Below, one piece after another: positions 18,583-25,492 of a stretch of DNA of 47,483 bases (positions within the stretch are counted from its first letter, which is position 1; the number at the start of each line of letters is the position of its first letter). The DNA lies in the NCBI RefSeq assembly GCF_019636075.1, contig NZ_JAHBYG010000034.1, positions 1-47,483 of the forward strand. Direction: 5' to 3'. The translations under genes were made by a program, and so were the position numbers. This stretch comes from Ferrovibrio sp. GTDB taxonomy: Bacteria > Pseudomonadota > Alphaproteobacteria > Ferrovibrionales > Ferrovibrionaceae. The notes under the pieces were generated by a model. That model ran no database searches. It saw only the letters and a program-made list of their open reading frames with translations, and had not been told where the DNA came from.

Positions 18583-18612
18583 GAATTAATGCCGGTTTAT
18601 CGGCATTAATTC
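18583..18612. repeat. 12-bp perfect inverted repeat after purA
   Basis: GAATTAATGCCG (18583-18594) and CGGCATTAATTC (18601-18612) pair perfectly around a six-base loop. It sits between the purA stop and the toxin-antitoxin promoter. There is no T-run after it, so it may be an operator, a Rho-linked stop or a processing hairpin rather than a classical terminator. Confidence 0.8.
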
Positions 18613-18613
18613 C

Positions 18614-18650
18614 GGGTATATATACTCTGCCGAGTAGGGTATATATACCC
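18614..18650. promoter_or_regulatory. Paired palindromic operator overlapping the MNT/HEPN promoter
   Basis: A perfect 14-bp palindrome GGGTATATATACCC (18637-18650) ends one base before the antitoxin ATG. A near-copy GGGTATATATACTC lies at 18614-18627, 23 bases upstream. The left copy contains TATACT (18621-18626), a good sigma-70 -10 box. Transcription would then start near 18633 and give a leader of about 19 bases without a ribosome-binding site. A ribbon-helix-helix dimer bound at these sites would block the polymerase. Confidence 0.7.
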
Positions 18651-18651
18651 T

Positions 18652-19098
18652 ATGAGCATGACCCGCATCCTGCTGCCGATCGACCCGCCCTTGCTTGAGA
18701 AAGTCGAGGCCTACCGGCTTGCTCAGCGCATGCCGCGTACCGAGGCGATCCGGCGGTTGCTGGAGCAAGGCTTGGCCCAGGCGGAGCTGCCGCTGCTCGA
18801 CCGCGTGCTCGGCCTGTTGCGCCGGATGCGGCCCGAACTGGAAAAACAGGGCGTGGTTTCGGCCGGTGTGTTCGGCTCTCTGGCGCGCGGTGAAGCGCGA
18901 CCCGACAGCGATATCGATATCGGGCTGCGCATCGATCCGAAGGCCGATATGGACCTGCTGAGCTATATCGGTTTGACCGAGGGGGTGCGGGAACATGTTA
19001 CGGCGGAAACCGGCCGTGATGTGGATGTGGTTGGCTTCAATTCGATGATCGAGGATGTTCGTATCGAAGCCGAGCGTGATTTTAGGGCCGCCTTCTGA
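18652..19098 (+). CDS. RHH-MNT fusion antitoxin (nucleotidyltransferase, MntA-like)
   Basis: This 148-aa protein joins two domains. Residues 5-45 (RILLPIDPP, LLEKVEAYRLA, PRTEAIRRLLEQGL) have the strand-helix-helix pattern of a ribbon-helix-helix DNA-binding domain. Residues 65-148 are a minimal nucleotidyltransferase with the signature GSLARGEARPDSDID, i.e. GS-x10-D-x-D (G75, S76, D87, D89), and a third acidic residue in RDVDVV (D123 or D125). In type VII systems the MNT protein AMPylates the HEPN toxin on a tyrosine. The HEPN gene starts two bases after this stop. The extra RHH domain and the palindromes just upstream suggest autorepression by the antitoxin itself. ATG 18658 is an alternative start. 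Confidence 0.85.
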   Translation: MSMTRILLPIDPPLLEKVEAYRLAQRMPRTEAIRRLLEQGLAQAELPLLDRVLGLLRRMRPELEKQGVVSAGVFGSLARGEARPDSDIDIGLRIDPKADMDLLSYIGLTEGVREHVTAETGRDVDVVGFNSMIEDVRIEAERDFRAAF

Positions 19099-19100
19099 TT

Positions 19101-19445
19101 ATGCCCAACACACGGTTCTGGCTGCAGAGCATCCTTGAGAATATCTCCCATATCCGCTCCTTCATGGCCGGTATGGATCGTGAGAGTTTTCAGCGCGACA
19201 GCAAAACGGTTTTTGCGATCAAAGCGGTGTTGATGGAAATCTCGGAAGCATCTCGCCATTTACCGCGAGAGATGATTGAGCGCCACCCCGATTTGCTGTG
19301 GAAAGAAATACGCGGCCTTCGCAACGTATTCGCTCATGAATATTTCCGGATCGATCTGGATCAGGTTTGGAAGACGATCAAAATTCGAGTAGGGCCATTG
19401 GAAACGGCAATCCAGGCGGAGCTTGATCGCCTGGATAACGAATAA
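19101..19445 (+). CDS. HEPN-domain ribonuclease toxin (HepT-like, DUF86)
   Basis: The 114-aa all-helical protein belongs to the HEPN/DUF86 family. The RNase signature R-x4-H-x-Y is intact as R74-NVFA-H79-E-Y81 in LRNVFAHEYF. In the studied HepT/MntA pairs this tyrosine is AMPylated by the antitoxin. Further family marks are SKTVFAIKAVLMEISEA and LPREMIERHPDLLWKEI. The spacing to the antitoxin gene is two bases. Base composition appears less GC-rich than in purA or rpoH, consistent with acquisition by transfer. It ends 21 bases from the convergent rpoH. Confidence 0.9.
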   Translation: MPNTRFWLQSILENISHIRSFMAGMDRESFQRDSKTVFAIKAVLMEISEASRHLPREMIERHPDLLWKEIRGLRNVFAHEYFRIDLDQVWKTIKIRVGPLETAIQAELDRLDNE

Positions 19446-19466
19446 TTTCGCCAGCTTATCCCCGGC

Positions 19467-20444
19467 TTACTCCGCCGCCACGATGCCATCGCGCAAGGCC
19501 GCTTCGCGCACGGCTTTTTGCACTTTCTCGAAAGCGCGCACTTCAATCTGGCGCACGCGTTCGCGGCTGATATTGAAGCGGGCGGAAAGCTCTTCCAGCG
19601 TGGCGGGTTCGTCCACCAGGCGGCGCTGGATCAGGATTTCACGCTCGCGTTCATTCAGGTTGCCCATGGCCTGCTGCAGCAGGGAATTGCGGGCCTGGAA
19701 TTCCTGGCCCTCGGCCATGCGGGTTTCCTGGCTGGGGGTTTCATCCACCAGCCAATCCTGCCACTGGCCATCGCTTTCCTCGCCGCCGCGCAACGGGGCG
19801 TTCAGGCTGGAATCCGGCGCGGCAAGGCGGCGGTCCATGCTGATCACTTCCTCGCGCGACACATCCAGCTGGGTGGCGATCTTCTCCACCTGCTCGGGGG
19901 TGAGCTGGCCGCCATCGATGGCCTTCATCTGGCCACGGATGCGGCGCAGGTTGAAGAACAGCTTCTTCTGCGCGGCGGTGGTGCCGATCTTCACCAGCGA
20001 CCAGGAGCGCAGGATATATTCCTGGATCGAGGCGCGGATCCACCACATGGCATAGGTGGAGAGCCGGAAGCCCTTGTCGGGGTCGAAGCGCTTCACCGCC
20101 TGCATCATGCCGATATTGCCCTCGGCGATCAGTTCGCCCACCGGCAGGCCGTAGCCGCGATAGCCCATGGCGATCTTCGCCACCAGGCGCAAATGGCTGG
20201 TCACCAGCTTATGGGCGGCTTCCACATCGCCGCGTTCCTGCCAGCTTTTGGCCAGCATGAATTCCTCGTTCGGTTCCAGCATGGGAAACCGGCGGATTTC
20301 GCTCAAATAACGGGTCAAGCCGCCATCGGCGGACAGGGCGGGTAAGGTAAGGCTTCGACTGGTCATGGCTTTTTCAGACTCTCCCCCAGCAGGGTTATCC
20401 CCTGGCTCGGATTTGGATTTGGTATCGATCCCTGGCATGGTCAA
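19467..20444 (-). CDS. rpoH: RNA polymerase sigma-32 (heat-shock) factor RpoH
   Basis: The 325-aa sigma-70-family factor directs transcription of heat-shock genes. Region 2 is complete (IAEGNIGMMQAVKRFDPDKGF, in pieces, and STYAMWWIRASIQEYILRSW). The RpoH box QKKLFFNLR is present, and region 4 has the helix-turn-helix LEELSARFNISRERVRQIE. I extend the start to TTG at 20444 because a perfect AGGAGG lies eight bases before it. ATG 20438 (14-base spacing) and ATG 20366 (MTSRSLTLPALSADGGL, closest to the usual N-terminus) are alternatives. The long TTG version adds a 26-residue polar leader. Regulation by this leader is possible but not shown. Confidence 0.95.
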   Translation of the reverse strand: MTMPGIDTKSKSEPGDNPAGGESEKAMTSRSLTLPALSADGGLTRYLSEIRRFPMLEPNEEFMLAKSWQERGDVEAAHKLVTSHLRLVAKIAMGYRGYGLPVGELIAEGNIGMMQAVKRFDPDKGFRLSTYAMWWIRASIQEYILRSWSLVKIGTTAAQKKLFFNLRRIRGQMKAIDGGQLTPEQVEKIATQLDVSREEVISMDRRLAAPDSSLNAPLRGGEESDGQWQDWLVDETPSQETRMAEGQEFQARNSLLQQAMGNLNEREREILIQRRLVDEPATLEELSARFNISRERVRQIEVRAFEKVQKAVREAALRDGIVAAE

Positions 20445-20452
20445 TATCCCAG

Positions 20453-20458
20453 CCTCCT
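20453..20458 (-). promoter_or_regulatory. Ribosome-binding site deciding the rpoH start
   Basis: AGGAGG on the minus strand, a perfect anti-16S match, is placed eight bases before TTG 20444 and 14 before ATG 20438. No comparable site precedes ATG 20366. It favours an upstream start for RpoH. Confidence 0.7.
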
Positions 20459-20653
20459 AATGCGGCCAAAATGGGGCGGCGCTCAGCTTATTCCGGCCGA
20501 ACCGTGATGCCGATCACCCTTTGGTATACCCACGCGGCAATTCGGCGCTTCCTGTGCGCAAGAGTCGATAACAGTAAAATCAATACCTTAGATGTTACCA
20601 CAGAGGCGGCCCGCTGATAAGCTGGCCAAGCGGCAGATCCGTGGGAGAGTGCC

Positions 20654-21670
20654 ATGCAGTGGAAGATGCGGGGGAGAATGTGGCGGCGCGGGCTGCTGGC
20701 GGCTTTGCTACTGGTGTTGCAGGCTGCCGCCCAAGGGCAGGCCCAAGCCCAGGTCCAGGCTCAAGGGCAGGCCCGCAAGGAAGCCCTGGAATTCGATACC
20801 GTCACCAAGGGCAAGCCGGCGCGTTATGCAGCAGAATTGTTTCTGCCGCCGGCCGGCAAGGCCGATCAGGCCCCGCTGGCCGCCATGGTGATCCATCATG
20901 GCAGCGGCGGGGTGAGCAATACCCGCGAATATGCCTATGCCCGTGCCTTCATCGCCGAAGGGCTGGCCGCCATCGTGATCGACAGCTTCACCCCGCGCGG
21001 CGTGACCAGCACGGTGCAGGACCAATCGGCCGTCACCGGCCTGGAATTCCTGGCCGATGCCATGGGTGTGTTGCGGGCCGCCGTTGCGCATCCGGGGCTG
21101 GATGCCAAACGCATCGGCATTGTCGGCTTTTCCAAGGGCGGCACCTCGGCGCTGTATGCGGCGCTGGAAAAGCAGGCGGTGCGTTTCGCGCCGAAAGGCG
21201 AGCGCTATGCCCTGCATGTGCCGTTCTATCCCGGTTGCACCAATTTGTATCACGATGTCACGCCCACCGGCGCACCCGTGCTGGTGCTGATGGGCGCCGC
21301 CGATACCTATGTGGGCAGCGAGGCCTGCCTGGAATTGAGTGGCCGCATGCGGGCCGCCGGCGCCCCGGTGGAAACCAAAATCTATCCCGATGCCAAGCAT
21401 GGCTTCGATGCCGGCCCGGCCTACAGCATCGCCACCGGGCAGAATTTCAGCCGCTGCTTCTGGGTGGAACAAGCCGATGGCGGCTGGATCGAACGCACCT
21501 CCGGCATCGCCACCCATGGCCCGGGCGGCAAGCCGATTGCCGGCGCCGGGGCCAAGGCGATGGCAGGCTGCGTTACGCTCGGTGTCAGCGGCGGGGTGAA
21601 TGCCCTGGCCAAGGCGCAATCGCTGCAGGATCTGCTGGGCTTCGTGCGGGCGACTTTCAGGCTTAACTGA
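20654..21670 (+). CDS. Exported dienelactone-hydrolase-like alpha/beta hydrolase
   Basis: The 338-aa protein starts with a signal peptide (RRGLLAALLLVLQAAAQ) and a Gln/Ala-rich stretch (QGQAQAQVQAQGQA, residues 27-40) encoded by repeated GGCAGGCC/CAGG blocks. The hydrolase domain has the nucleophile Ser160 in GFSKGG, acid Asp217 in GAADTYV and base His249 in AKHGFD, the dienelactone hydrolase arrangement. The oxyanion region is HHGSGG. It should act on an ester or lactone in the periplasm, with substrate unknown. It lies between rluD and rpoH, pointing against both, and overlaps the rluD 3' end by eight bases. Confidence 0.87.
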   Translation: MQWKMRGRMWRRGLLAALLLVLQAAAQGQAQAQVQAQGQARKEALEFDTVTKGKPARYAAELFLPPAGKADQAPLAAMVIHHGSGGVSNTREYAYARAFIAEGLAAIVIDSFTPRGVTSTVQDQSAVTGLEFLADAMGVLRAAVAHPGLDAKRIGIVGFSKGGTSALYAALEKQAVRFAPKGERYALHVPFYPGCTNLYHDVTPTGAPVLVLMGAADTYVGSEACLELSGRMRAAGAPVETKIYPDAKHGFDAGPAYSIATGQNFSRCFWVEQADGGWIERTSGIATHGPGGKPIAGAGAKAMAGCVTLGVSGGVNALAKAQSLQDLLGFVRATFRLN

Positions 21671-22652
21671 GCGCCGCCAGCAAGGTTTCGAAATCCGCCG
21701 GAAGCGGGCTTTCAAAGCGCAGCATCGCGCCGGTTATAGGGTGCTTGAAGCCCAGCACGGCGGCATGCAGCGCCTGGCGTTTGAACTGCGCCAAAGCGGC
21801 CTTGGCCGGCTCGGTCAGCTTGGCGCTTCTGGCCGGGCGGGCGCGGCCATAAACCGGATCGCCCAGCAGGCCATGACCGATACTGGCCAGATGCACGCGA
21901 ATCTGATGGGTGCGGCCGGTTTCCAGCCGGCAGCGCAACAGGCTGGCGAAGGGATAGCCGTTGATGTCGCGCAACACGCGCTCGGTGGTGTAATGCGTCA
22001 CCGCCGGTTTGCCATTGGCGCGGACCGCCATGCGCTTGCGGTCCTGCGGGTCGCGGCCGATGGCGCCGGCGATGCTGCCTCGGGCCGGATTGGGCTGGCC
22101 GTTCACCAGGGCGAGATATTCGCGGTCGATATCATGGCGCGCGAACAGATCGGCCAGGCCGTGATGGGCAGCATCGGTTTTGGCGGCCACCAGCAGGCCG
22201 GAGGTATCCTTGTCGATGCGATGCACGATGCCCGGGCGCTTCACGCCGCCGATACCGGCCAGGCTGTCGCCGCAATGATGCAGCAGGGCATTCACCAGGG
22301 TGTTGTCGTGATTGCCCGGCGCCGGATGCACCACCAGGCCGGCCGGCTTGTCGATCACGATCAGATGCGCATCCTCGAACACCACATGCAGCGGAATATC
22401 CTGGGCCTGCGGCACAGCCTCTTCGGCCGCCGGCAGCGCCAGGCTGTAGATTTCGCCCGGTTTGATCTTGCGCGAGGGGTCGGTTATGGTCGCGCCGCCC
22501 AGCGTTACATGGCCTTCCTGGATCAGCGCTTTCAGGCGTGAGCGCGATAAATCGCTGCCCAGGCTTTCGGCCATGAACCGGTCCAGCCTTTGGCCGGATT
22601 GGTCCGGCGAAACGGCGGGCAACTGGCTTGATGTGGGATCGTTTGTTTGCAC
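21663..22652 (-). CDS. rluD: 23S rRNA pseudouridine synthase (RluD family)
   Basis: The 329-aa protein has an N-terminal S4 RNA-binding domain (about 20-75, RLDRFMAESLGSDLSRSRLKALIQEG, in pieces). The RluA/RluC/RluD catalytic domain follows, with the aspartate Asp147 in HRIDKDTSGLL. RKRMAVRANGKPAVTHY and the C-terminal LETGRTHQIRVHLASIGHGLLGDPVYG region, in pieces, are typical of RluD, which makes the pseudouridines of helix 69. It is divergent from the DUF6476 gene by only 11 bases. RluD versus RluC specificity is judged from overall pattern. Confidence 0.93.
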   Translation of the reverse strand: MQTNDPTSSQLPAVSPDQSGQRLDRFMAESLGSDLSRSRLKALIQEGHVTLGGATITDPSRKIKPGEIYSLALPAAEEAVPQAQDIPLHVVFEDAHLIVIDKPAGLVVHPAPGNHDNTLVNALLHHCGDSLAGIGGVKRPGIVHRIDKDTSGLLVAAKTDAAHHGLADLFARHDIDREYLALVNGQPNPARGSIAGAIGRDPQDRKRMAVRANGKPAVTHYTTERVLRDINGYPFASLLRCRLETGRTHQIRVHLASIGHGLLGDPVYGRARPARSAKLTEPAKAALAQFKRQALHAAVLGFKHPITGAMLRFESPLPADFETLLAALS

Positions 22653-22663
22653 GGATCTAGGTG

Positions 22664-23011
22664 ATGGCGACAGAGCAGGAAACCGACCCGAGATTACGGT
22701 GGCTGAAGCCGCTCGTCATCGGCTTGAGCGCGCTATTCGTGATCCTGCTGCTGGCGTTGATCGTGGGCATGATCACCGGCGCGCCGGCCCGCAAGCAGGC
22801 AGCCGGCATTCCTGCCACAAGCCAGGGCGCTGGCCCGGTTTCCCCCGAGGCGCTGAGCCTGCCGCGCGGCGCACGCCTGCTGGAAAGCTTCGGTGCGGCC
22901 GATCGGGTGATCCTGCGCATTCAGCTTGCCGATGGATCGGAACGCCTGCTCAGCCTGGATGCGCGCAGCCTGGCGCCGCTTTCCAGCCTCACCATCCAGG
23001 CCGAACGCTGA
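22664..23011 (+). CDS. DUF6476 single-pass membrane protein
   Basis: The 115-aa protein has a short acidic N-terminus (PRLRWLKPLV), one transmembrane helix (about 17-40) and a small C-terminal domain with the pattern LSLPRGARLLESFGAADRVILRIQLADGSERLL, in pieces. This matches the alphaproteobacterial DUF6476 family of unknown function, usually found beside rluD. The domain probably faces the periplasm. The start may be ATG 22664 or GTG 22661. Its TGA stop overlaps the next ATG by one base, so translation of the JAMM protease is probably coupled to it. Confidence 0.8.
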   Translation: MATEQETDPRLRWLKPLVIGLSALFVILLLALIVGMITGAPARKQAAGIPATSQGAGPVSPEALSLPRGARLLESFGAADRVILRIQLADGSERLLSLDARSLAPLSSLTIQAER

Positions 23012-23424
23012 TGCGGATTCCGGCAAAGCTGGCCGCGCAACTGGCGCAACTGGCTGAAGCGGCCTGGCCGGAAGAAGCCTGCGCCCTGCTGGTGGGCCAT
23101 AACGATACGATCACCGAAATCGTGCCGGCGCCCAATGTGGCTGTCGATAAACGCGCGGGGTTCGAAATCGATCCGGCAGTGCAATTCGCATTGCGCCGGC
23201 GTTTGCGTGAACAGCCCCGCGATGGCCTGCTGTTGGGCCATTGGCATAGCCATCCCAATGGTCGTGCCGTGCCCTCGGCGATGGATGCGGCGATGATCTA
23301 TGAACCCGGATTGCTCTGGCTGATTTCCGCCGTGCAGGCCGGGCGTGCCGATATGCCGGCGGCGTTCCGGCCGCAGCCGCAAGGCGGTTTTGCGTCTGTT
23401 GATCTGCAGATCGAGGAAGCATGA
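23011..23424 (+). CDS. JAMM/MPN metalloprotease-like protein
   Basis: The 137-aa protein is a stand-alone MPN+ domain. The zinc site is complete: Glu22 (PEEACALLVG), His79 and His81 in HWHSHP, Ser89, and Asp92 in PSAMDAAM, i.e. H-x-H-P-x6-S-x2-D. Bacterial JAMM enzymes of this size remove C-terminal extensions from ubiquitin-like sulfur carriers such as CysO or ThiS relatives. No such carrier or E1-like gene is near, so the substrate is unknown. The start overlaps the DUF6476 stop by one base, and the stop overlaps the threonine-aldolase start by four (ATGA). Confidence 0.88.
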   Translation: MRIPAKLAAQLAQLAEAAWPEEACALLVGHNDTITEIVPAPNVAVDKRAGFEIDPAVQFALRRRLREQPRDGLLLGHWHSHPNGRAVPSAMDAAMIYEPGLLWLISAVQAGRADMPAAFRPQPQGGFASVDLQIEEA

Positions 23425-24446
23425 TGGATTTCCGTTCCGACAATGTGGCCGGCATGGCGCCGGAAATTCTTGCCGCAATCCAGGCCGCCAATCAGGGCAA
23501 TGCTTCATCCTACGGCGCCGACGAATACAGCGCGCAACTGGATGCGGCATTTTCCAAATTGTTCGATACGCCCTGCCGGGTATTTCCGGTGGCCACCGGA
23601 ACGGCGGCCAATGCATTGGCGCTGGATGCGCTCAGCCCTGGCCATGGCGCGATCTATTGCCATGAACAAAGCCATATCGCGGTAGATGAATGCAACGCGG
23701 TGGAATTCTTCACCGCCGGGGCGCGGCTGGTTCCGCTGCCGGGCGGCGGCGGCAAGATCGATCCGCAGGCATTGCAGGCGCATCTGGCGCAGGGCTGGCG
23801 CGGCGTGCAGCATCATCCGCAGCCGCGTGCGATTTCGATCGCCCAGGCCACGGAATGCGGCACGGTTTACGCGCCGGCAGAAATCGCCGCCCTCTCGGCC
23901 ATCGCACGCCAGCATGGCCTGCTGCTGCATATGGATGGCGCGCGTTTCGCCAATGCCGTTGCGGCCGGCAATCATCATGCGGCCGATCTGAGCTGGCGTG
24001 CCGGCGTGGATGTGCTGGGTTTCGGCGCCACTAAGAATGGCGCATTGGCGGCAGAGGCCGTGATCTTCTTCAAGCCCGAACTGGCCGATGCATTCATCTA
24101 TCGCCGCAAGCGCGGCGGGCATCTGTTTTCCAAGATGCGCTTTCTCTCGGCGCAATTGCTGGCGATGCTGGAAGATGGCCTATGGCTGCGGCTGGCTGGC
24201 AACGCCAATGCCCGCGCAAAACAACTGGCCGATGGCCTTGCCGGGCAGGGCCTGCGCCTTGCCTATCCGGTGGAGGCCAACGAGGTGTTCGTGTATCTGC
24301 CGGACAGGCAGGTGCAGGGCCTCAAGGCGCACGGCGCGCTGTTCCATCCCTGGGACGAAGCAGCCGGGCTTTATCGCTTTGTTTGCGGCTTCGATAAATC
24401 AGACGCGGATGTGGCGGCCCTTTTGCGCGCGGCTTCGGATGCCTGA
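23421..24446 (+). CDS. ltaE: Low-specificity L-threonine aldolase (PLP enzyme)
   Basis: The 341-aa fold-type I PLP enzyme cleaves threonine or allo-threonine to glycine and acetaldehyde. The N-terminus MDFRSDNVAGMAPEI, the pocket HMDGARFANA (Asp172) and the Schiff-base lysine Lys205 in FGATKNGALAAEAV are all characteristic. Length is normal for the family. It is coupled to the JAMM gene by a four-base overlap. Its 3' end overlaps the convergent LysR gene by 76 bases, and its stop codon begins a 12-bp tandem repeat. Confidence 0.93.
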   Translation: MMDFRSDNVAGMAPEILAAIQAANQGNASSYGADEYSAQLDAAFSKLFDTPCRVFPVATGTAANALALDALSPGHGAIYCHEQSHIAVDECNAVEFFTAGARLVPLPGGGGKIDPQALQAHLAQGWRGVQHHPQPRAISIAQATECGTVYAPAEIAALSAIARQHGLLLHMDGARFANAVAAGNHHAADLSWRAGVDVLGFGATKNGALAAEAVIFFKPELADAFIYRRKRGGHLFSKMRFLSAQLLAMLEDGLWLRLAGNANARAKQLADGLAGQGLRLAYPVEANEVFVYLPDRQVQGLKAHGALFHPWDEAAGLYRFVCGFDKSDADVAALLRAASDA

Positions 24447-25393
24447 ACGTTGCGCTGAACGTTGCGCTGGGCGTTGCGCGCCCAGGCGGTGCTCCAGGGC
24501 GGTTGCGGGCTGAAACGCTCTGCCAGAAAATCCACGAAGGCACGCACCTTGGCCGCCAGATGCTTGCGCTCGGGATACACCACATAGATCGGCCAGGTCT
24601 GCGGTGCCAGCCAGGTATCCAGCACGGTGATCAATCGGCCTTGCGTGATATCGGTATGCACGGCGAAATCCGAAGCATAGGCAAGCCCCAGCCCGGCGCG
24701 CAGAAAACGATAGAGCGCATCGCTGGAATTGGTGGCGATGGCGCCCGGCAGGGTGATGAATTCGGTGCCGCCATCCTCACGTCTGATCGGCAGACGGTTG
24801 AGCAGGTCGGTGCTCGACGATAGCAGCATGCGATGGCCGGCCAGATCGCGCGGATGTTTGGGCAGGCCATGGCCTTCGATATAGCTTGGCGCGGCGCAGA
24901 TCAATCGCGTGTAATCCGCCAGCTTGCGTGCGATCAGCCTTTCCTCGCCGGTATCCATCAGGCGCAGGCCGGCATCATAACCTTCGGATACCAGATCCAC
25001 GTTGTGGTCGGTGAAATTGATCAGTAGGTCCACATTGGGATAGCGGGCGCGGAAATCGGGAATCAGCGGCACGATCTGCGCCATGCCGAAACCATGCGGC
25101 AGGCAGACGCGCAATTGCCCGCGCGGCTCGCGTTCGCTGCCGCCGATGCTGGCATCGGCCGCCGCCAGTTCGGAGAGGATTTCGCGGGCCTGTTCGTAAT
25201 AGATGCGGCCCTCGGTGGTGAGTGCGATACGCCGCGTGGTGCGTTGCAGTAGCCGCGCGCCCAGCCGGTCTTCCAGCCGGGCCAGCAATTTGCTGACGGC
25301 AGATGGCGTGATGCGCAGGGTTTTGGCGGCGGCGGTGAAACCGCCTTGCTCCACCACCCGCACGAAGCATTCCAGTTCACTTAAGCGGTCCAT
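24371..25393 (-). CDS. LysR-family transcriptional regulator
   Basis: The 340-aa regulator has the N-terminal winged helix-turn-helix (1-60: ELECFVRVVEQGGFTAAAKTL, in pieces, SAVSKLLARLEDRLGARLL) and a type 2 periplasmic-binding-like effector domain (about 90-295) of the CrgA/DsdC-like subgroup. The last 40 residues are an Arg/Ala/Ser-rich tail lying antisense to ltaE and built partly from a 12-bp tandem repeat. Family members usually stop near residue 300. It is divergent from a 59-aa gene across a 99-base AT-rich gap, the classical layout for a LysR regulator and its target. The ligand is unknown. Confidence 0.93.
   Translation of the reverse strand: MDRLSELECFVRVVEQGGFTAAAKTLRITPSAVSKLLARLEDRLGARLLQRTTRRIALTTEGRIYYEQAREILSELAAADASIGGSEREPRGQLRVCLPHGFGMAQIVPLIPDFRARYPNVDLLINFTDHNVDLVSEGYDAGLRLMDTGEERLIARKLADYTRLICAAPSYIEGHGLPKHPRDLAGHRMLLSSSTDLLNRLPIRREDGGTEFITLPGAIATNSSDALYRFLRAGLGLAYASDFAVHTDITQGRLITVLDTWLAPQTWPIYVVYPERKHLAAKVRAFVDFLAERFSPQPPWSTAWARNAQRNVQRNVQASEAARKRAATSASDLSKPQTKR
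24444..24479. repeat. Three tandem copies of a 12-bp unit starting at the ltaE stop
   Basis: TGAACGTTGCGC is found at 24444-24455 and 24456-24467, then TGGGCGTTGCGC at 24468-24479. The first TGA is the ltaE stop codon. On the other strand the repeats code for part of the LysR tail (RNAQRNVQRNVQ), so both genes feel the expansion. Confidence 0.9.
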
Positions 25394-25492
25394 TATTTGT
25401 GACTGTATGGAAATAATTTGTGAAAATAAAGTGTATTATGTCTTTAAAGGAATGGGCATAGGGTTTCCTCACCCAGACACAGGAGGTCACCA
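25394..25492. promoter_or_regulatory. AT-rich divergent control region, LysR / 59-aa gene
   Basis: The left half is much more AT-rich than its surroundings. TTATTT-N12-AAATAA forms an inverted repeat around 25393-25416, and TTTGTGA is repeated (25396, 25417), fitting a LysR binding region. TATTAT (25434-25439) is a possible -10 for the plus-strand gene without a good -35. A perfect AGGAGGT at 25481-25487 lies five bases before the ATG of the 59-aa protein. Confidence 0.5.

Noticed and set aside
20466..20480. Sigma-32 promoter (CCCCATTT) upstream of rpoH
   Set aside because: The -10-like octamer is present on the minus strand, but no CTTGAA-type -35 element lies at a suitable distance.
22661..22663. 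GTG as the DUF6476 start
   Set aside because: Possible, but the adjacent ATG at 22664 is the simpler choice and the protein differs by one residue.
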